Notes: a model not told the origin generated them from the sequence alone. Numbered from the stretch's first letter, positions 5,860 to 14,487 are shown. The stretch is 17,430 nucleotides of DNA from Lachnospiraceae bacterium (GCA_900770225.1 CAAGJU010000187.1:1-17430); one strand, 5' to 3'. Numbers and translations: made by a program.

Positions 5860-7548
5860 ATGATAAGAAAGCGATCGGGAAAAATTATATCAGCTGTTCT
5901 TGCTGCCGTTATGGCGCTGGGCATGGCTGCCTGCGGCAGCAGCAGCACGGGAACAACAGCCAGCTCAGATGCAGCAGTGGCCGGCAGCACGGCGGAGGCG
6001 GTTGCTTCGGGCTCGGCAGCGGGTATCGAGACCGGAGATGATATTGTTAACATTGCTTTTACCGATACCGTCGGAACACTGAATCCGCTGAACATGAACT
6101 GGAATTTCATCAACCTGTATGCGACGAGCATGGAGTTCCTTCCGCTGGCGCAGACCAATGATAATTATGATGTGGACTATCTGCTGGCCGAGAGCATCAC
6201 GACGGATGACAACCAGACGTTCACGATCAAGATCCGCGACGATGCCAAATGGTCAGACGGAGAGCCGGTGACAGCAGATGATGTCGTGTGGACCATGATG
6301 AAGTTCACGAGCCCGGCTGTGGCCAACCCGAACTTTGATTTCACACCTTTTGTCGGCATCAATGATGACGGAACCTCGCCGGAAGGCGCAGAGGATGTCG
6401 AGGGCATCAGGGCTGTCGATGACAAGACTGTGCAGCTGAAGGTCAAGGATCATATGAATCTGAAGACGCTTCTGAATAACTGCATCACCTGGCTCTGCAT
6501 CCTTCCGAAGCACGCGCTGGAGGATACACCGGATGACCAGCTTCTTACGAGCAGCTGGTTTGAGAAACCGGATGTGGTTTCCGGTGCATATTTTGTGACC
6601 GACTATGATTTTTCACATTATGTGTCCTATACAGCAAATGACAACTACTTCCTCGGTGCGCCTTCGATCAAGAAGGTGAACTTCCGCATTATGGACGGTT
6701 CGGAGATCCTCTCGGGTCTGCAGTCCGGTGAGCTCGATATGGTACATCCTTCCTGCTCGATTCCGGCAGAGGACCGCGATGCGGTGGAGAAGCTTGAGGG
6801 ATTCGACGTGGAGTATACCAAGCCGATCACCAACCAGATGACATTCTTCAATACGTCGAAAGTCACAGACGCGAGAGTACGTCAGGCGGTTGTCTACGCC
6901 ATTGACCGTGATACCATCGTGCAGCAGCTGCTGAAGGGCCACGGCGAGGTGACCGACGGATTCATCTGCTCCGAGAGCCCGTATTACAATGCGGACAAGA
7001 CGAAGATCACCTATGATCCGGACAAAGCCAAGGAGCTTCTGCAGGAGGCCGGCTGGGACGGCTCCCAGACGCTGCAGTATTACGTAAGCTCCAACGATAC
7101 CATTGCCGTGCAGGCGGCACAGCTCGTTCAGCAGTATCTGGCACAGGTGGGCATCACCTGCAAGATCAACACCGTTGATTTCGATACGCTGACCGGACAG
7201 ATCGCGGGATCTGACGACGAGGATATGTTCTCCGTGCAGTACACGATCACACCGAACGACTACTGGGCAGATGAGAACAGCCTGATCAACGTACCGGATT
7301 CCAGCTGGTCCGGCGGTTATGTCAATGACGATATCAGCAAATGGCTCGATCAGACGCAGGAGACGACGGATGAAAATGAGCTGAAGACGATCTATAACGA
7401 GATTGATGAGCAGGTCATCGCCGATACACCGGTATTCCCGATGTACTTCCTGAGCAATCTTGGCGTTGTGAGCAACCGCGTGAGCGGAGCAAAAATGACG
7501 TTCTACGGCGCATTCGACAATATCCAGGACTGGAAGATCGTATCCTGA
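5860..7548 (+). CDS. oppA: Peptide ABC transporter substrate-binding lipoprotein
   Basis: A 562-aa extracellular lipoprotein of the SBP_bac_5 family that captures peptides (or possibly nickel or sugar oligomers) and delivers them to the OppBC permease. The N-terminus is a lipoprotein signal peptide: basic IRKRSGK, a hydrophobic stretch, then MAAC with C25 as the lipidated residue. A Ser/Thr/Ala-rich linker follows to about residue 50. The SBP_bac_5 fold starts near IVNIAFTDTVGTLNPLN (63-79) and includes WSDGEPVTADDVVWTM and a VRQAVVYAIDRDTIV stretch typical of the family. AAGGAGGAG is just upstream of the ATG. The transporter genes follow after 386 bp that contain a terminator, a common way to make more binding protein than permease. 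The last 22 bp of the gene begin a 35-bp tandem repeat that continues past the stop. Peptide specificity is inferred from family and context. Confidence 0.9.
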   Translation: MIRKRSGKIISAVLAAVMALGMAACGSSSTGTTASSDAAVAGSTAEAVASGSAAGIETGDDIVNIAFTDTVGTLNPLNMNWNFINLYATSMEFLPLAQTNDNYDVDYLLAESITTDDNQTFTIKIRDDAKWSDGEPVTADDVVWTMMKFTSPAVANPNFDFTPFVGINDDGTSPEGAEDVEGIRAVDDKTVQLKVKDHMNLKTLLNNCITWLCILPKHALEDTPDDQLLTSSWFEKPDVVSGAYFVTDYDFSHYVSYTANDNYFLGAPSIKKVNFRIMDGSEILSGLQSGELDMVHPSCSIPAEDRDAVEKLEGFDVEYTKPITNQMTFFNTSKVTDARVRQAVVYAIDRDTIVQQLLKGHGEVTDGFICSESPYYNADKTKITYDPDKAKELLQEAGWDGSQTLQYYVSSNDTIAVQAAQLVQQYLAQVGITCKINTVDFDTLTGQIAGSDDEDMFSVQYTITPNDYWADENSLINVPDSSWSGGYVNDDISKWLDQTQETTDENELKTIYNEIDEQVIADTPVFPMYFLSNLGVVSNRVSGAKMTFYGAFDNIQDWKIVS

Positions 7549-7631
7549 AAAAGATAATCCGGGACTGGAAGACCGTATTCCGAAAAAAGTATACCGGGAA
7601 CTGGAAAGTGGCATCCTGAAAAATGTGCATG
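7527..7631 (+). repeat. Degenerate 35-bp tandem repeat over the oppA stop
   Basis: Units begin at 7527, 7562 and 7597, each opening with a GGAACTGG or GGACTGG-like motif and containing a CGTATCCTGAAAAA-like tail. The first unit encodes the oppA C-terminus (DWKIVS and stop). The other two are diverged copies in the 3' untranslated region. The period is not a multiple of three, so the copies do not extend the protein. It looks like local duplication of the gene end. Confidence 0.75.
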
Positions 7632-7741
7632 ACAGCGGGCTTTTCATCAGCTTTTTTGTCATAATTCACTAAATCCATTTTCAGCCCTGTTGTATACTGG
7701 ACGGCAGTACGGAAAATGCATAGAATAGATAAGATGTGTTG

Positions 7742-7780
7742 GGGAGCGCAGACGTGAGTTATGCGCTCCCTTGCGTTTTA
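7742..7780 (+). terminator. Terminator-like hairpin between oppA and oppD
   Basis: GGGAGCGCA (7742-7750) pairs perfectly with TGCGCTCCC (7762-7770) across an 11-base loop. TTGCGTTTTA follows. The tail is only moderately T-rich, so termination is probably partial. It would let oppA be expressed above the downstream genes. The rest of 7549-7934 holds the 35-bp repeat, a dyad at 7808-7828 and no gene that I can support. Confidence 0.6.
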
Positions 7781-7807
7781 TACGCGGGCATTGATCCTTT
7801 ATCTTAC

Positions 7808-7828
7808 CTGTACATCATACATGTACAG
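7808..7828. promoter_or_regulatory. Inverted repeat upstream of oppD, candidate operator
   Basis: CTGTACAT and ATGTACAG are perfect 8-bp arms separated by 5 bp, a symmetry of the kind bound by dimeric regulators. A weak -35-like TTGATC lies just upstream near 7792, so the dyad could overlap a promoter for oppDFBC. No regulator gene is present in the window. Confidence 0.4.
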
Positions 7829-7934
7829 AGTACCGGGATGAGGTGAACGCCGTGACAGCGGGACGAAATCCGCGAAGCGCGTTCTGAGTATTACCCGCGA
7901 ACAGAGAAATGGTGGCAGCCGGAGAGGCGTAGCA

Positions 7935-8909
7935 ATGGATGACAGGATACTGGATGTACAGGATCTGCGTGTGGTTTTTCAGACGGATTTCGGTAAGCGG
8001 ACGGTGACGGATGATATCAGCTTCCACGTGGACCGCAACGAGATGCTCGGCGTTGTCGGGGAATCCGGATGCGGAAAAAGTGTGACGAGCATGGCCGTGA
8101 TGGGGCTGCTCCCGAAGAACGGAAAAGCAGAGAAGGGCCGGATTATTTTTGAAGGCAGGGATCTGCTGAAGCTGAAGCCGCGCGAACTTGATCAGATCCG
8201 TGGAAAGGATCTGACGATGGTGTTTCAGGACGCACTGGCGGGTCTGAACCCTGTTTTTACTGTCGGGAATCAGCTGACGGAACAGATCCGGGCGCATGAG
8301 CATATCTCGCGCGCGGAAGCGGACAGGCGCGGCACGGAGATCCTCGGCAGGATGGGAATCCCCGATCCGGCGCAGGCCATGAAAAAATATCCGCATGAGA
8401 TGTCCGGCGGCATGCGTCAGCGCGTCATGATCGCCATGGCACTCGCCTGCGGACCGGAGCTGATGATCGCCGACGAGCCGACGACGGCGCTGGATGTGAC
8501 GATTCAGGCGCAGATCATGCAGGTGATCCGGAAGGCACGGCAGGAGCTTCATATGTCCGTGTTGCTGATCACACATGACATCGGGCTCGTGGCGCAGAAT
8601 GCCGACCGCGTGATGGTCATGTATGCAGGACAGATCATTGAGGAGGCACCTGTAGGTGCACTGTTCAGCCGTCCGATGCATCCGTATACACAGGCACTGC
8701 TGGCAGCGGCTCCGGGTATCGATGACAGTGAAGACAGGCGGCTCGCGTCGATCCGCGGTACTGTACCGCAGCAGTATGATGAGATTCAGGGATGCCGTTT
8801 CCGCGACCGCTGTCCTTATGCGACGGAAGGCTGCGGAGAGCCGCAGGCATTCCGCGAACTGGAGGCACAGCATTTCGTGAGGTGCCGGCGCGCCGGTGAG
8901 ACAGCGTGA
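7935..8909 (+). CDS. oppD: Peptide ABC transporter ATP-binding protein OppD
   Basis: A 324-aa cytosolic ATPase subunit that drives peptide import through OppBC together with OppF. Visible motifs are Walker A GESGCGKS (42-49), Q-loop Q98 in TMVFQD, signature SGGMRQR (157-163), Walker B LMIADEP (176-182) and the H-loop H214 in LLITHD. The C-terminal oligopeptide-transporter extension has C287, C293, C300 and C317, the spacing that in some OppD/DppD proteins binds an iron-sulfur cluster. GGAGAGG lies 7 bases before the ATG. The length is normal and the active site intact. oppF follows after 180 bp, a gap unusually large for a subunit pair. Substrate class is assigned from family and the neighbouring SBP. 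Confidence 0.92.
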   Translation: MDDRILDVQDLRVVFQTDFGKRTVTDDISFHVDRNEMLGVVGESGCGKSVTSMAVMGLLPKNGKAEKGRIIFEGRDLLKLKPRELDQIRGKDLTMVFQDALAGLNPVFTVGNQLTEQIRAHEHISRAEADRRGTEILGRMGIPDPAQAMKKYPHEMSGGMRQRVMIAMALACGPELMIADEPTTALDVTIQAQIMQVIRKARQELHMSVLLITHDIGLVAQNADRVMVMYAGQIIEEAPVGALFSRPMHPYTQALLAAAPGIDDSEDRRLASIRGTVPQQYDEIQGCRFRDRCPYATEGCGEPQAFRELEAQHFVRCRRAGETA

Positions 8910-9040
8910 ACCGCACACATTGAATATGGGCATTGAATAACATAAATATGGCATATGGATGATCCGTGCATACCAGATACCACTGTGCTGTATAAGTCTG
9001 CACGTAGCAATCCGGTTATCATACGTATGGTACCTATATC

Positions 9041-9100
9041 ATGAAACAGGAAGATGTCATGATCGCCGGGGCGACATGGCGGGAGGAATATGTTGACTGA
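9041..9100 (+). CDS. Possible 19-codon leader ORF overlapping the oppF start
   Basis: ATG at 9041 opens a frame reading MKQEDVMIAGATWREEYVD and stopping with TGA at 9098-9100, 11 bases past the oppF ATG. Such an overlap could couple translation. It has no convincing ribosome site of its own, so it may be chance. The remaining oppD-oppF gap (8910-9040) shows nothing clear. Confidence 0.2.
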   Translation: MKQEDVMIAGATWREEYVD

Positions 9101-10277
9101 ACAACAGGGAATTCAAGGACAGGAGCCTCCGGAAGAGAAGCCGGCATCACAAAGAGAAGAAAAAAAGCAGCCGCTTCTCTCTGTCAGGGGACTGCGCAGA
9201 TTATATAAGGAAGAAAGCCCGAAACTTTTTGCCAGACCCGGTTATGTGCATGCGGTGGACGGTATAGATTTCGACATCTGGCCGGGGGAGACACTTGGGC
9301 TGGTCGGCGAGTCCGGCTGCGGCAAGTCGACAACCGGCCGTCTTATCGCCGGGATCGAAGAGCCGACGGAGGGAACTGTATTTTACCGGGGAAAAGATCT
9401 CTACCGTATGAGCCGGGAGGAGAAGAAGAGCATCCGGACGCAGATCCAGATGATCTTCCAGGATTCTTACGCCTCGCTGAATCCGAGAAAAAGAATCTAT
9501 GATATCCTCTCGGAGCCGATGCTATATCACAGGATCGCTGACCGGGAGCACGTGGCGTCGCGCATTGACGAGCTGCTGGAGATGGTTGGTCTGCCTGAGA
9601 ATGCAAAAAGACGTTATCCGAATGAGTTTTCGGGCGGGCAGCGGCAGAGAATCGCCATCGCCAAGGCACTGTCATTGAATCCCAGCCTGATCATCTGTGA
9701 TGAGCCGGTATCGGCACTGGACATGTCCATCCAGGCGCAGATCCTCAATCTGATGAAAGACCTGCAGGACGAGCTCGGCGTTTCCTATCTGTTCATCGCG
9801 CACGGACTCGGCGCTGTTCACTATATCAGCCACAGGATCTCCGTCATGTATCTGGGAAAGATCGTGGAGACCGGTCCCGGACGGGAGGTTTTCAGCCACC
9901 CGGCACATCCATATACGAAGGCGCTGATCTCTGCTGTTCCCATCGCGGATCCTTCAAAGCCCAATGATCCGAATGCCATTCCGTCGGGCGAAGTTCCATC
10001 GGCGGTCAATCTGCCGCAGGGATGCCGCTTTGCGTCACGATGCCCGTTTGCAGAGGAAAAATGCAGGCAGACGGAACCAGAGCTGAAGCTGATCACTTCC
10101 GCTGGACAGAAAAATCTGACGGAATCCGGGAATCCACCAGCTGACGGAAATGTAAAGAGCACAGCGGGAGCGGAAGCACCGATGGAAAAAAAGGCTGTGC
10201 GGAAATCGGCCGGTGAAAACGAAAATGTACTGTCTGAGCATTTGGCGGCCTGTTATTATGCGGCGGGGGAACTGTGA
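9090..10277 (+). CDS. oppF: Peptide ABC transporter ATP-binding protein OppF
   Basis: The second ATPase subunit of the importer, 395 aa against about 310-330 for usual OppF. The core is intact: Walker A GESGCGKS (73-80), Q-loop MIFQD, signature SGGQRQR (181-187), Walker B IICDEP (201-206) and H238. The residue after that histidine is glycine rather than the usual aspartate. The extra length comes from a Gln/Glu/Lys-rich N-terminus (about 1-28) and a hydrophilic insert at about 336-382. That insert splits the C-terminal Cys domain (C312, C318, C325) from its last segment HLAACYY (C388). GGAGG is only 3 bases before the ATG at 9090; a TTG at 9093 would have better spacing and changes one residue. 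Its stop overlaps the oppB start. Confidence 0.9.
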   Translation: MLTEQQGIQGQEPPEEKPASQREEKKQPLLSVRGLRRLYKEESPKLFARPGYVHAVDGIDFDIWPGETLGLVGESGCGKSTTGRLIAGIEEPTEGTVFYRGKDLYRMSREEKKSIRTQIQMIFQDSYASLNPRKRIYDILSEPMLYHRIADREHVASRIDELLEMVGLPENAKRRYPNEFSGGQRQRIAIAKALSLNPSLIICDEPVSALDMSIQAQILNLMKDLQDELGVSYLFIAHGLGAVHYISHRISVMYLGKIVETGPGREVFSHPAHPYTKALISAVPIADPSKPNDPNAIPSGEVPSAVNLPQGCRFASRCPFAEEKCRQTEPELKLITSAGQKNLTESGNPPADGNVKSTAGAEAPMEKKAVRKSAGENENVLSEHLAACYYAAGEL

Positions 10278-11239
10278 TGGCTAAATACATTTTGAAAAGG
10301 GTGCTGATCGCACTGATCGTTCTGTTTGGTATTACGATCATTGATTTTGCCATCATGAGCCTGATCGGAAACCCGATTGAGCTGATGAGCGGCGGGCCGA
10401 AGGTCTCCGACGCCATGCTGGCGCGCAGGGCGGAGAGCATGGGGCTTGACAAGCCTGTCATCGTGCAGTATTTCAACTGGCTCGGCGCGGTGCTGCACGG
10501 GGATTTCGGTTATTCCTATACGGATTATCTGCCGGTAAGCAACAAGATCATCAGTCATCTCGGACCGACGCTGATCCTCACGGTATCGGCACTGGTTCTC
10601 AGCCTGATCATTGCTGTCGCGGGCGGCATCTACAGTGCCACGCATACACACAAGACAAGTGACTACGTGGTCGTGACACTCTCGTTTCTCGGACAGAGCA
10701 TCCCGGGATTCTTCCTGGCTCTCGTGCTGATCTATCTGTTTTCGGTGAAGCTCGGATGGTTTCCGTCCAATGGCATGCGGCAGCTCGGAACGGAGGGAAC
10801 CGGCGTTGACATCCGGTACCTGATCATGCCCTGCATCACGCTCGCCGTCAGTATGGCCGGAAGAAATATCCGCTATATCCGTTCGGCAATGCTGGAGATC
10901 CTGAATAAGGATTACCTGCGGACGGCGCAGGCACGTGGTATCGGGCAGCGCAGAGTGATCTGGAAGCACGCTTTTAAAAATGCCCTGATCCCGATCCTCA
11001 CGGTCATCGGTATGGAGATTCCCGGTCTGTTCGGCGGGTCGATCATCATCGAGCAGGTTTTTTCCTGGCCGGGACTCGGACTTCTGACCATGAATGCGGT
11101 GCTGACAAGGGATTACCCGGTGATCATGGCCGTATGTCTCCTGTCTGCTGTCGTGGTTCTGGCGGCCAATCTGGTGACAGATATTCTTTACGCGGTCGTT
11201 GATCCGACGGTTCGTCTTGGCGGAAAGGGGGCGGTCTGA
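10277..11239 (+). CDS. oppB: Peptide ABC transporter permease OppB
   Basis: A 320-aa inner-membrane permease subunit, with about six membrane segments. The first begins after MAKYILKR. The cytoplasmic EAA loop that contacts the ATPase is seen at about 215-240 (DYLRTAQARGIGQRRVIWKH, then NALIP). The periplasmic part after TM1 contains the family's GNPIELM and YFNWLGAVLHGDFG stretches. The ATG at 10277 overlaps the oppF stop by one base (TGATG), with GGGGGA upstream, so translation is probably coupled. A GTG one codon earlier is a less likely start. It pairs with OppC as the peptide channel. Confidence 0.94.
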   Translation: MAKYILKRVLIALIVLFGITIIDFAIMSLIGNPIELMSGGPKVSDAMLARRAESMGLDKPVIVQYFNWLGAVLHGDFGYSYTDYLPVSNKIISHLGPTLILTVSALVLSLIIAVAGGIYSATHTHKTSDYVVVTLSFLGQSIPGFFLALVLIYLFSVKLGWFPSNGMRQLGTEGTGVDIRYLIMPCITLAVSMAGRNIRYIRSAMLEILNKDYLRTAQARGIGQRRVIWKHAFKNALIPILTVIGMEIPGLFGGSIIIEQVFSWPGLGLLTMNAVLTRDYPVIMAVCLLSAVVVLAANLVTDILYAVVDPTVRLGGKGAV

Positions 11240-11241
11240 TC

Positions 11242-12090
11242 ATGGAAGAGAGTTATCTGAAGTCGGTGATCCGGCGCTTCCGCTACCATAAGGCGGGCGT
11301 CATCAGTTTCTGGGTCGTCGTGGCCATCGCTGCGCTCGCCGTTCTGGCACCTGTGATTGCTCCGTACGCGCCGGATGCCATCAATCCGGAGTTTTCTGCG
11401 GCACCTTCCGCGGCACACTGGCTCGGCACGGATCAGATCGGAAGAGATGTGCTGTCAAGACTGCTGTACGGCACGCGGACATCCCTTCTTGTCGGTGTGG
11501 CGGCAACGCTGATATCCACGGTGATCGGTGTTCTGCTCGGTCTTCTGGCCGGCTATGTGGGCGGTGCTGTGGATCAGATCATCATGCGTATTACCGATAT
11601 GGTGATGAGTTTCCCGTACATCCTTCTGATCCTCGTCGCCAGCGTTATTTTTAAACCGGGACTGAACAGTATCATTCTGATCCTTGGATTTGTGGACTGG
11701 CCGGGCGTGGCAAGGCTGGTGCGCGGTGATGTGCTTTCACTGAAGGAGAGAGAGTTCGTGCAGGGCAGCCGGATCGCCGGCATGACGAAAAGTTATATCA
11801 TGTTTTCTGATATCCTGCCGAATGTCATGGGAGATATTCTCGTCTTTGCCACGACGGTTATGGCGACGTCAATTCTCGATGAGGCGGCGCTCAGCTTCCT
11901 CGGACTCGGCATTCAGCCCCCGATGGCAAGTCTTGGCAATATGCTGAACGGCGCTGAATCGGTGACGGTGCTGACGACGATGCCATGGCTCTGGGTAAGC
12001 CCTGGTCTCCTGATCATCGTGCTTGTCGTCAGTGTGAACTTTGTCGGCGATGCATTGCGCGATGCGTTGGATCCGTCATCGGTGCGCTGA
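11242..12090 (+). CDS. oppC: Peptide ABC transporter permease OppC
   Basis: A 282-aa permease subunit that forms the translocation pore with OppB. The N-terminus has the OppC-type cytoplasmic helix and first membrane segment (RYHKAGVISFWVVVAIAALA). Next comes the exterior motif HWLGTDQIGRDVLSRLLYGTR (about 59-79), which is diagnostic of the DppC/OppC group. The EAA loop is at about 172-195 (FVQGSRIAGMTKSYIMFSDI, then LPNVMG), followed by LSFLGLGIQPP. The ATG lies 2 bases after the oppB stop, with AGGGGG upstream. It ends the Opp gene set. No clear terminator follows; the 214-bp gap to the next gene holds only a short GCGAAG/CTTTCGC hairpin near 12124-12141 and no convincing promoter. Confidence 0.94.
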   Translation: MEESYLKSVIRRFRYHKAGVISFWVVVAIAALAVLAPVIAPYAPDAINPEFSAAPSAAHWLGTDQIGRDVLSRLLYGTRTSLLVGVAATLISTVIGVLLGLLAGYVGGAVDQIIMRITDMVMSFPYILLILVASVIFKPGLNSIILILGFVDWPGVARLVRGDVLSLKEREFVQGSRIAGMTKSYIMFSDILPNVMGDILVFATTVMATSILDEAALSFLGLGIQPPMASLGNMLNGAESVTVLTTMPWLWVSPGLLIIVLVVSVNFVGDALRDALDPSSVR

Positions 12091-12304
12091 TCACTTCAGC
12101 CCTGCGGGACATTTAACAGATGACGCGAAGCAACTTTCGCACGTTTGGCAGAATTATACAGCATGTGTCGGGGTGCTTTGCAGCCGGCATTTTAAGATGA
12201 TTTAAGGTTCTGCTGTAAAAATAACCGGCAGCAGATCACATACCACTGCATGGATCACTGCACAGAATCCCGCGTTTCGGAAGACTGTGACGGAGTAAAT
12301 ATAG

Positions 12305-14458
12305 ATGAAATATAAGCATATGAACGACAGAAATTTCAGACATCCCGGAAAAATACGAAGGGTCCTGCTCAGCCTGACACTGGCTTTTTCACTGCTGGCG
12401 AACGGGACGGTGCCGGCAGCGGCAGATACCGGGTCGAAAGAGCCTGTCGTGGCATCAGTCATTTCCTCCATCGGTTCGACGCTGGAAAAATTTTTCGACA
12501 CCTTTCTGTCGCTGTTTTCCGGACAGAATACCGGCGATGGAGATACTTCCCTGACGGCGACAGACGGGACGGATGACTATCCGACCATGGCGCCGGTAAC
12601 AGTTGCGAGTCCCGAAGCTGCGCTCGGCGATGTCGATGATGAAAATGGAACCTTTACCGTGATGGCAGTCAACGTTCCCGAAGGTTCGGCAGCGGCGGGG
12701 TATTTTTCTGATGCAGATGTGAATACGGACGAGATTTCTGTCGCTTTCCGCATCAGCTTCGGGGATGATACGGATGACGCCAGAGATTATGAGGCGGAAA
12801 GCAACACAGACGGCTCATACAAGGCAGTGTGCGATATGGCTGATTTCGGCTTCAGTACAGGCAGCTACCATGTCAGTGTTCTGCTGAAAGCCGGAGATGA
12901 TGAGGCTCAGCTTGCAGAGACAGATGTCGACGTTGATCTGCAGAATTTCCTGTACGTGGCGGTGCCGGAGGACGGCTACGGCAACGCGGAGATCTATGTG
13001 GTAAATCCGACACTGGAAGATGGATCGGAGGCGACGGAGGTTCGGTTTCTGCTGACACTCAGAGAGTCTCAGGATGAAGAGGATACTTCGGCGACGCCGA
13101 ATCAGGGCGCAGTGCTTACGAAGCTCAGCGTGAAAGAAGACAACCAGGCATCTTCAGAGACGGTCTCATCACAGAGCACTTCAACTTCCGATACTGAAGA
13201 AAACGAAGAAGAAAATCCGAGTACAGACCGTTCCGATACAGATGGCTCTTATACAGACAGTTCTGATACAGACAGCTCGGATATGGACAATGCTGACACA
13301 GATGGCCTATCGGGTAATGCGAAAGAGAAAACAGAAATAAAATCGGAAACGGAAACGGAAACGATTGCCATTAGAAAACTGAGTAATCCGGACGGATCAG
13401 ATTCGGGAATCACCAGTACTTTAGCGGAAATATCCGATACATGTAATGACGGCGAAACGGAAACTTCAACGGAAACAGCGACGGATTTTCTGAGCACTGT
13501 CGACCTGACACAGAACAATGGGGAGACTGTTGTGGATGCAGAAGAGATCGCTGACGGCGTCTGGATGGCCAGCGTGTCGGCGTCTGATCTTGATGACGGC
13601 GGCACGTATACCGTAGAAGCCTATGTCGGATCATCGGAGCCGGACAATGCAGACATAAAGAACGACAACTCTACAGACAGCGAGGAACTTCCCGGTACAC
13701 AGCGAGGTGCTTCAACTGACGCCGATCTTTCGAATATGCGTGACGATGTCACTTCTGACAGCGAAGAACTCCCGGATACACGATACAAAGACGCTTCTGA
13801 CGACACGGATTCTTCCGCTCAGCAGAGTCAGGAAATTTCAGACAATGCAGTGTCCATTGGAACAGCGGCCTTCACGCTCTGGCTCAGGGACAGCGCTTCC
13901 GTGGAAGTACCGGAGATGCTGCAGAATCCGGAACTCCCCACCGGCTGTGAATCGGTGGCACTGACCATCGCCCTGAACAGCCTGGGATTTGACCTGGACA
14001 AGACGACGATCGCCGATGACTATCTGGTCATGGGAACAAATTTCGCCAGCTCCTATGTGGGGAATCCGTTTACGTCACACGGCAGCGGTATTTTTGCCCC
14101 CGGCCTCACCGATACAGCCAATGCTTTTCTTGAAGACCAGAACAGCAGTTATACAGCGACGGATATAACCGGTACGGATTTTGATGATCTGCTTTCTTAC
14201 ATCGACGAGGGAGTACCTGTGGTGCTCTGGACGACGATGTACATGAGCTCCGTGAGCTTTACAGGGAACAATGTGACTTATGAGGGAAAGACATACCGCT
14301 GGTACAACACCGAGCACTGCGTGGTACTTTGTGGGTACGACCGGACGAACGGAACAGTGCTGGTGAGCGATCCGCTCTCTGGTATCGTCACCCGTGACTG
14401 GGATGCGTTCGCCGACATCTACGAGACAGCAGGCGAAAATGCCATGATCATCTCCTGA
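12305..14458 (+). CDS. Secreted protein with GBS Bsp-like modules and C-terminal C39-like peptidase domain
   Basis: A 717-aa exported protein. Residues 1-42 form a signal peptide (RRVLLSLTLAFSLLANG, likely cut after VPAAA). About residues 115-215 resemble a GBS Bsp-like repeat module (SVAFRISFG, then DGSYKAVCDMADFGFSTGSY). A second such module appears split: it starts near 220-260, resumes near 400-445 (DGVWMASVSASDLDDGGTYT) and seems to finish with TAAFTLWL. Acidic Ser/Asp/Thr/Glu-rich linkers interrupt it, including DTDSSD-type repeats and two 27-residue units starting SEELP (81-bp period from 13676). The C-terminus is a Peptidase_C39_2-like domain with C548 (PTGCESVALTIALNSLGF), H671 (NTEHCVVLCGYD) and D689 (VSDPLSG). 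No sortase motif or membrane anchor is seen. It may cleave or bind envelope or extracellular peptides; function is inferred. GGAG lies 9 bases before the ATG. Confidence 0.75.
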   Translation: MKYKHMNDRNFRHPGKIRRVLLSLTLAFSLLANGTVPAAADTGSKEPVVASVISSIGSTLEKFFDTFLSLFSGQNTGDGDTSLTATDGTDDYPTMAPVTVASPEAALGDVDDENGTFTVMAVNVPEGSAAAGYFSDADVNTDEISVAFRISFGDDTDDARDYEAESNTDGSYKAVCDMADFGFSTGSYHVSVLLKAGDDEAQLAETDVDVDLQNFLYVAVPEDGYGNAEIYVVNPTLEDGSEATEVRFLLTLRESQDEEDTSATPNQGAVLTKLSVKEDNQASSETVSSQSTSTSDTEENEEENPSTDRSDTDGSYTDSSDTDSSDMDNADTDGLSGNAKEKTEIKSETETETIAIRKLSNPDGSDSGITSTLAEISDTCNDGETETSTETATDFLSTVDLTQNNGETVVDAEEIADGVWMASVSASDLDDGGTYTVEAYVGSSEPDNADIKNDNSTDSEELPGTQRGASTDADLSNMRDDVTSDSEELPDTRYKDASDDTDSSAQQSQEISDNAVSIGTAAFTLWLRDSASVEVPEMLQNPELPTGCESVALTIALNSLGFDLDKTTIADDYLVMGTNFASSYVGNPFTSHGSGIFAPGLTDTANAFLEDQNSSYTATDITGTDFDDLLSYIDEGVPVVLWTTMYMSSVSFTGNNVTYEGKTYRWYNTEHCVVLCGYDRTNGTVLVSDPLSGIVTRDWDAFADIYETAGENAMIIS

Positions 14459-14487
14459 TGCACAAAGCATGATTTGTGTGAAATGTT

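Noticed and set aside
6613..7662. Long minus-strand frame opposite oppA
   Set aside because: It is antisense to a conserved substrate-binding protein and reflects high-GC codon bias.
7815..8954. Long minus-strand frame opposite oppD
   Set aside because: It mirrors a well-supported ATPase gene with all its motifs. The antisense product is Arg/His/Cys-rich without domain features.
12091..12304. Promoter for the secreted C39 protein gene
   Set aside because: TTGCAG and TTTAAG-like hexamers exist at 17 bp, but the -10 is poor. I could not support one site over others.
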